64,000 bases of DNA from Bradyrhizobium diversitatis (lineage in GTDB: Bacteria > Pseudomonadota > Alphaproteobacteria > Rhizobiales > Xanthobacteraceae): positions 1 through 64,000 of the forward strand of contig NZ_JACEGD010000015.1 in the NCBI RefSeq assembly GCF_016031635.1, given 5' to 3'. Positions within the stretch are counted from its first letter, which is position 1, and each line of letters begins with the position of its first letter. Positions 60,902 through 64,000 of the stretch are shown piece by piece. The position numbers and the translations under genes are program-made. The notes under the pieces are model-generated. The model searched no databases, had not been told where the DNA came from, and was given only the letters and a program-made list of their open reading frames with translations.

Positions 60902-61891
60902 TCAAACCTTGAAGTAGTCGCGATACCAGGTGACGAAATGATGGACCCCATGCTCGATCGGCGTTGACGGTGCAAAGCCGGTGTCGCGCATCAGATCCTC
61001 GACATCCGCGAACGTTTCCCGCACATCTCCCGGCTGCATCGGCAGCAATTCTTTGATCGCCGTCCGGCCCAGCTCCCGCTCCAGAAGACCGACGACGTGC
61101 ATCAGCTCCTCCGGATGGTGGTTGCCGACATTGTAGAGCTTAAACGGCGCATTTGCGGCAGCCGGATCGTCCGCGGGCACAAGATCGATCAGCTTCGATA
61201 CGACGCGGGTCACATCATCGATATAGGTGAAGTCGCGCCGCATCTCGCCATGGTTAAAGAGCCGGATCGGCTTGCCCGCCATGATGGCCTTCGCGAACAG
61301 AAATACGGCCATGTCGGGCCGGCCCCACGGGCCGTAAATGGTAAAGAAGCGCAGCCCCGTGACCGGCAGGCGGTAGAGATGGCTGTAGGACTGCGCCATC
61401 ACCTCGTTCGCCTTCTTGGTCGCGGCATAGAAGCTGACGGGATGATCGGTGCGGTCTGCAACCGCAAATGGCAGTTTTGTGTTGGCGCCGTAAACGGAGG
61501 ATGACGAGGCGTAGACGAGATGACGACAGCCGTTGTTGCGGCAGCCCTCCAGCACGTTGAGAAAGCCATGGAGATTGGAATCGGCATAGGCGTGCGGCTG
61601 CTCGATCGAGTAGCGCACGCCGGCCTGCGCCGCCATATGCACGACTTTGGCAAAACGATGTTGGGCAAACAGCGCCGCCATCGCCTCGCGGTCGGCGAGG
61701 TCGGCCTCGACGAAGGAGAAGCGGGAATCGTGCCTGAGCAGCGCCAGGCGCGCTTTCTTCAGCGCCGGATCGTAATAGCTGTTGAGATTGTCGAGCCCGA
61801 CGACGGGACGGCCTTCGTGCAGGAGCTGCCGGGCGACGTGAAAGCCGATGAATCCGGCGGCACCCGTGACCAAAATCGCCTGATCCGTCAT
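60902..61891 (-). CDS. UDP-glucuronate 4-epimerase (LpsL-like SDR)
   Basis: The 329-residue extended SDR has the NAD motif 'VTGAAGFIGFHVARQL', 'MAAQAGVRYSI', 'YASSSSVYG', the catalytic 'YAATKKANE' (Tyr/Lys) and 'LRFFTIYGPWGRPDMA'. The 'QAGVRYS...GRPDMA' combination is that of UDP-glucuronate epimerases (GAE, LpsL). It gives UDP-galacturonate for LPS or capsule. It starts the gae-manC unit and is divergent from the membrane gene at 62089. Confidence 0.88.
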   Translation of the reverse strand: MTDQAILVTGAAGFIGFHVARQLLHEGRPVVGLDNLNSYYDPALKKARLALLRHDSRFSFVEADLADREAMAALFAQHRFAKVVHMAAQAGVRYSIEQPHAYADSNLHGFLNVLEGCRNNGCRHLVYASSSSVYGANTKLPFAVADRTDHPVSFYAATKKANEVMAQSYSHLYRLPVTGLRFFTIYGPWGRPDMAVFLFAKAIMAGKPIRLFNHGEMRRDFTYIDDVTRVVSKLIDLVPADDPAAANAPFKLYNVGNHHPEELMHVVGLLERELGRTAIKELLPMQPGDVRETFADVEDLMRDTGFAPSTPIEHGVHHFVTWYRDYFKV

Positions 61892-62088
61892 CCTGTTCCC
61901 TGGGGATCCCTCGCCCGGTCCTGTTTAGCCGCCAGCTCGATCGGGTCGCAATAGGCTCGCCGCTGCCCTCACAACACCCCAACGACGGCTATTGCAAGAT
62001 CGGCGCCAAGACCATACCAAAGCGGCCGAATTCGGCGCCTCGCGTCGGGTTGCCTCAAATCTACGCAAACCCTGTCCATGCGGGCGAG

Positions 62089-63048
62089 ATGCGCCGAATC
62101 CTGTTGTCGACGGCCAAGATCATGATTTCCGCGGCGCTGCTCTATCTGGCGCTGCGCAAGGTGGACCTGTCCGAATTGTTTTCGCGCTTCACCGTCACCA
62201 GCCTGTTCTGGATCGGCGTCGCGATCGCGGTTGCGTTCCTGCAGATCTTCGTCGGCGTGCTGCGCTGGCGCCAGATCAGCGCCGTCTGCGGCGCGCCGCT
62301 CGAGCTCAGCCGCGCCATGCGCTACAACGTGATCGGCTCGTTCTTCAACCAGACCCTGCCGTCGGCGATCGGCGGCGATGCGGTCCGGCTCTGGCTGGTC
62401 GCGCGCGCCGGTGCCGGCTGGCGTGCGGCGACCTACTCGATCTTCGTCGACCGCGCGATCGGCCTGATCGCGCTCGCGGTTCTCATCGTCGCCAGCCTGC
62501 CCTGGAGTTACACCCTCATCACCGATCCCCACGGGCGCTCGGCGCTGCTGCTCATCGACCTCGTGGCGCTCGCCGGCGGCCTCGGCTTCCTGATTTTCGG
62601 CGCGCTGAAATGGCCCTGGCTGAAGACCTGGTGGGGCACGCATCACATTCACGCCTGCGCGGTGATCGCCAATCGCGTGATCTTCAGCGGCACCCGCGGG
62701 CCGATCGTCGCAATCCTGTCGGTCCTCGTTCACGTGCTGGCCGTCGTCATCGCCTGGTGCGTCGTGCGGTCGATTGCGGCCCCGGTTCGCTTCAGCGACG
62801 TCTTTCTGCTGGTGCCGCCGGTGATGCTGATCACGATGATGCCGATCTCGATCGCCGGCTGGGGCGTGCGCGAAGCCACGATGAGCCTTGCGTTCGGCTT
62901 CGCGGGACTTGCCGCCAACGAGGGCGTCAACGTCTCGCTGCTGTTCGGCGCCGTGTACTTCATCGTCGGCGCCGTCGGCGGCCTGGTCTGGATCCTCAGC
63001 GCGGAGAAAGCCGCGCAAGGGTCGGCCCCCATCGGAGTGCCGGAGTGA
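62089..63048 (+). CDS. UPF0104 / LPG-synthase-type transmembrane protein, second copy
   Basis: The 319-residue polytopic protein carries the flippase-like domain ('YNVIGSFFNQTLPSAIGGDA', 'VDRAIGLIALAVLI', 'PISIAGWGVREATMSLAFG'). This variant is common in polysaccharide clusters. I take the ATG at 62089; a TTG at 62050 extends it by 13 residues. Its stop overlaps the start of the following transferase gene by 4 nt (GTGA), so the two are translationally coupled. Confidence 0.85.
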   Translation: MRRILLSTAKIMISAALLYLALRKVDLSELFSRFTVTSLFWIGVAIAVAFLQIFVGVLRWRQISAVCGAPLELSRAMRYNVIGSFFNQTLPSAIGGDAVRLWLVARAGAGWRAATYSIFVDRAIGLIALAVLIVASLPWSYTLITDPHGRSALLLIDLVALAGGLGFLIFGALKWPWLKTWWGTHHIHACAVIANRVIFSGTRGPIVAILSVLVHVLAVVIAWCVVRSIAAPVRFSDVFLLVPPVMLITMMPISIAGWGVREATMSLAFGFAGLAANEGVNVSLLFGAVYFIVGAVGGLVWILSAEKAAQGSAPIGVPE

Positions 63049-64000
63049 GCTCGACCACCGAAGCGCTCGCCGGCGCGCCCTTGCTGCTTGCCGTTGCGAT
63101 CGCCGCGCTGATCTCGGCGCTCGTCACCTGGACCAGCCGTCCCCTGCTCCAGCGCTACGCACTGGCGCGACCGAACGCGCGGTCCTCACATCGCATCCCG
63201 ACCCCGCAGGGCGCGGGTATCGCGGTGATCGCCGCGACCCTGATCGTCGCCTCGCTCTGGGCCGTCTGGGCGAACGTCGCTATCCCGCCGGTGCTGATCG
63301 GCGCGACGGTGCTGATCGCGCTGGTCGGGTTTGCCGACGACATAAAGTCGCTGCCGGTGATCGTGCGGCTGGTGCTGCAGGCGGCCTGCGTCGGCGCAGT
63401 GGTGTTCACCGCGCCGGAGACCGCACGCATCGTGCCGGCGCTGCCGCTTGCGCTCGAGCGCGGCCTCATCGTCCTTGCCGGAGTCTGGTTCGTGAACCTC
63501 GTCAACTTCATGGACGGGCTCGACCTGATGACGGTGGCGGAAGTCGTGCCGGTCACCGCGGCGCTGCTGCTGCTGGGAATGCTCGGGGATCTCTCGTGGC
63601 CGGCCCTGCTGATCGCCGCCGCGCTGTGCGGTGCCATGCTCGGCTTTGCGCCGTTCAACCGCCCGGTCGCAAGGGTCTTCCTGGGCGATGTCGGCAGCCT
63701 GCCGATCGGCCTCTTGCTCGGCTGGTGCCTGCTGGAGCTCGCCTTCCGGGGGCAGACGGCCGCAGCGCTGCTGTTGCCCGCCTACTATCTTGCGGATTCC
63801 ACCATCACGCTGTTCCGGCGCGTCATCAGGCGCGAACCGTTCTGGTCGGCACACCGCACGCACTTTTATCAGCGTGCAACCGACAACGGGTTCACGGTGA
63901 AGCGGGTGGTCGGCGAGGCATTCGCGCTCAATCTCGTGCTGGCATTGCTCGCCATCGTCACCGTTCGCGCCGGTTCGACGACGATCACGATCGTCTGCCT
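63045..64000 (+). CDS. WecA/MraY-type undecaprenyl-phosphate glycosyl-1-phosphate transferase (partial)
   Basis: The frame starts at the GTG 63045, overlapping the previous stop, and is open to the window end (318 codons, C-terminus missing). It has 'RPNARSSHRIPTPQGAGIAV', 'GFADDIKSLP', 'NLVNFMDGLDLM', 'RVFLGDVGSLPIGLLLG' and 'HRTHFYQRA', which are the DD, NxxNxxDG-like and HxH motifs of WecA/MraY enzymes. The enzyme would start lipid-linked O-antigen or capsule synthesis. It is the last gene seen. Confidence 0.9.
   Translation, partial: MSSTTEALAGAPLLLAVAIAALISALVTWTSRPLLQRYALARPNARSSHRIPTPQGAGIAVIAATLIVASLWAVWANVAIPPVLIGATVLIALVGFADDIKSLPVIVRLVLQAACVGAVVFTAPETARIVPALPLALERGLIVLAGVWFVNLVNFMDGLDLMTVAEVVPVTAALLLLGMLGDLSWPALLIAAALCGAMLGFAPFNRPVARVFLGDVGSLPIGLLLGWCLLELAFRGQTAAALLLPAYYLADSTITLFRRVIRREPFWSAHRTHFYQRATDNGFTVKRVVGEAFALNLVLALLAIVTVRAGSTTITIVC

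Overview
The window is 64 kb of GC-rich DNA from an alphaproteobacterium, most likely Bradyrhizobium or a close relative (Rhodopseudomonas/Nitrobacter group). This rests on codon bias that leaves long open antisense frames, on the gene families present (EcfG-type promoter, CtrA-type site, STAS-MlaE fusion, GPR-like polar-growth protein, DUF1127 genes), and on several families of extragenic palindromes, including the 'cgtcattgcgagcgcagcga' type that I associate with Bradyrhizobium. No rRNA, tRNA, CRISPR array or prophage was seen. Most of the window is chromosomal housekeeping and accessory metabolism. The only mobile-element trace is the start of an IS4-type transposase cut by the left edge; it is too short to appear as a complete reading frame and was found by translating the minus strand by hand.

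Layout. 1-10.4 kb: transposase fragment, DUF1127 gene, MocR regulator, two small membrane proteins, an MHYT-PAS-GGDEF-EAL protein, a DUF892 stress protein behind a good EcfG-type promoter, a UPF0104 membrane protein and a large secreted SGNH hydrolase. 10.7-18.7 kb: a complete hexarate (glucarate/galactarate) catabolic cluster: MFS transporter, LysR regulator, kdgD, gudD, 2-oxoglutarate semialdehyde dehydrogenase, garD. Its operon is interrupted by two extragenic palindromes. 18.7-26.8 kb: an unknown periplasmic protein, MipA/OmpV porin-like protein, an OmpR/EnvZ-type two-component pair, small secreted proteins, ferredoxin-NADP reductase, thioesterase, 2Fe-2S ferredoxin and an Hpt protein. 27.1-32.8 kb: an 1881-residue membrane-anchored coiled-coil protein, best explained as the growth pole ring protein (GPR/RgsE) of polar-growing Rhizobiales, with 22- and 44-residue tandem repeats and a CtrA-like site upstream. 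33.0-35.9 kb: an Mla-type lipid transport operon (mlaE-F-D).

36-54 kb is a mixed region: dipeptide epimerase, MFS, an Ala/Pro/Glu-rich protein, FucU mutarotase, a secreted caspase-like protein, threonine dehydratase, a metallophosphoesterase-glycosyltransferase operon resembling plcP-agt lipid remodelling genes, thiD, a stand-alone Lrp ligand domain, cytochromes, a CHRD protein, a Cys/Met-metabolism PLP enzyme, and an orphan CoxL-like molybdenum hydroxylase. 54-64 kb: murJ, a Phd/VapC toxin-antitoxin pair with a tandem palindromic operator, and a surface-polysaccharide precursor cluster (DegT aminotransferase, MocA oxidoreductase, ManC, UDP-glucuronate epimerase, UPF0104 membrane protein, WecA/MraY-type transferase) that runs off the right edge.

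The item most worth following up is the GPR-like giant with its hendecad repeat architecture and CtrA-type promoter site. Other good leads are the plcP-like operon, the EcfG promoter and the palindrome families lodged in the hexarate operon. All functional names are from motif and family recognition by eye; no database search was run.
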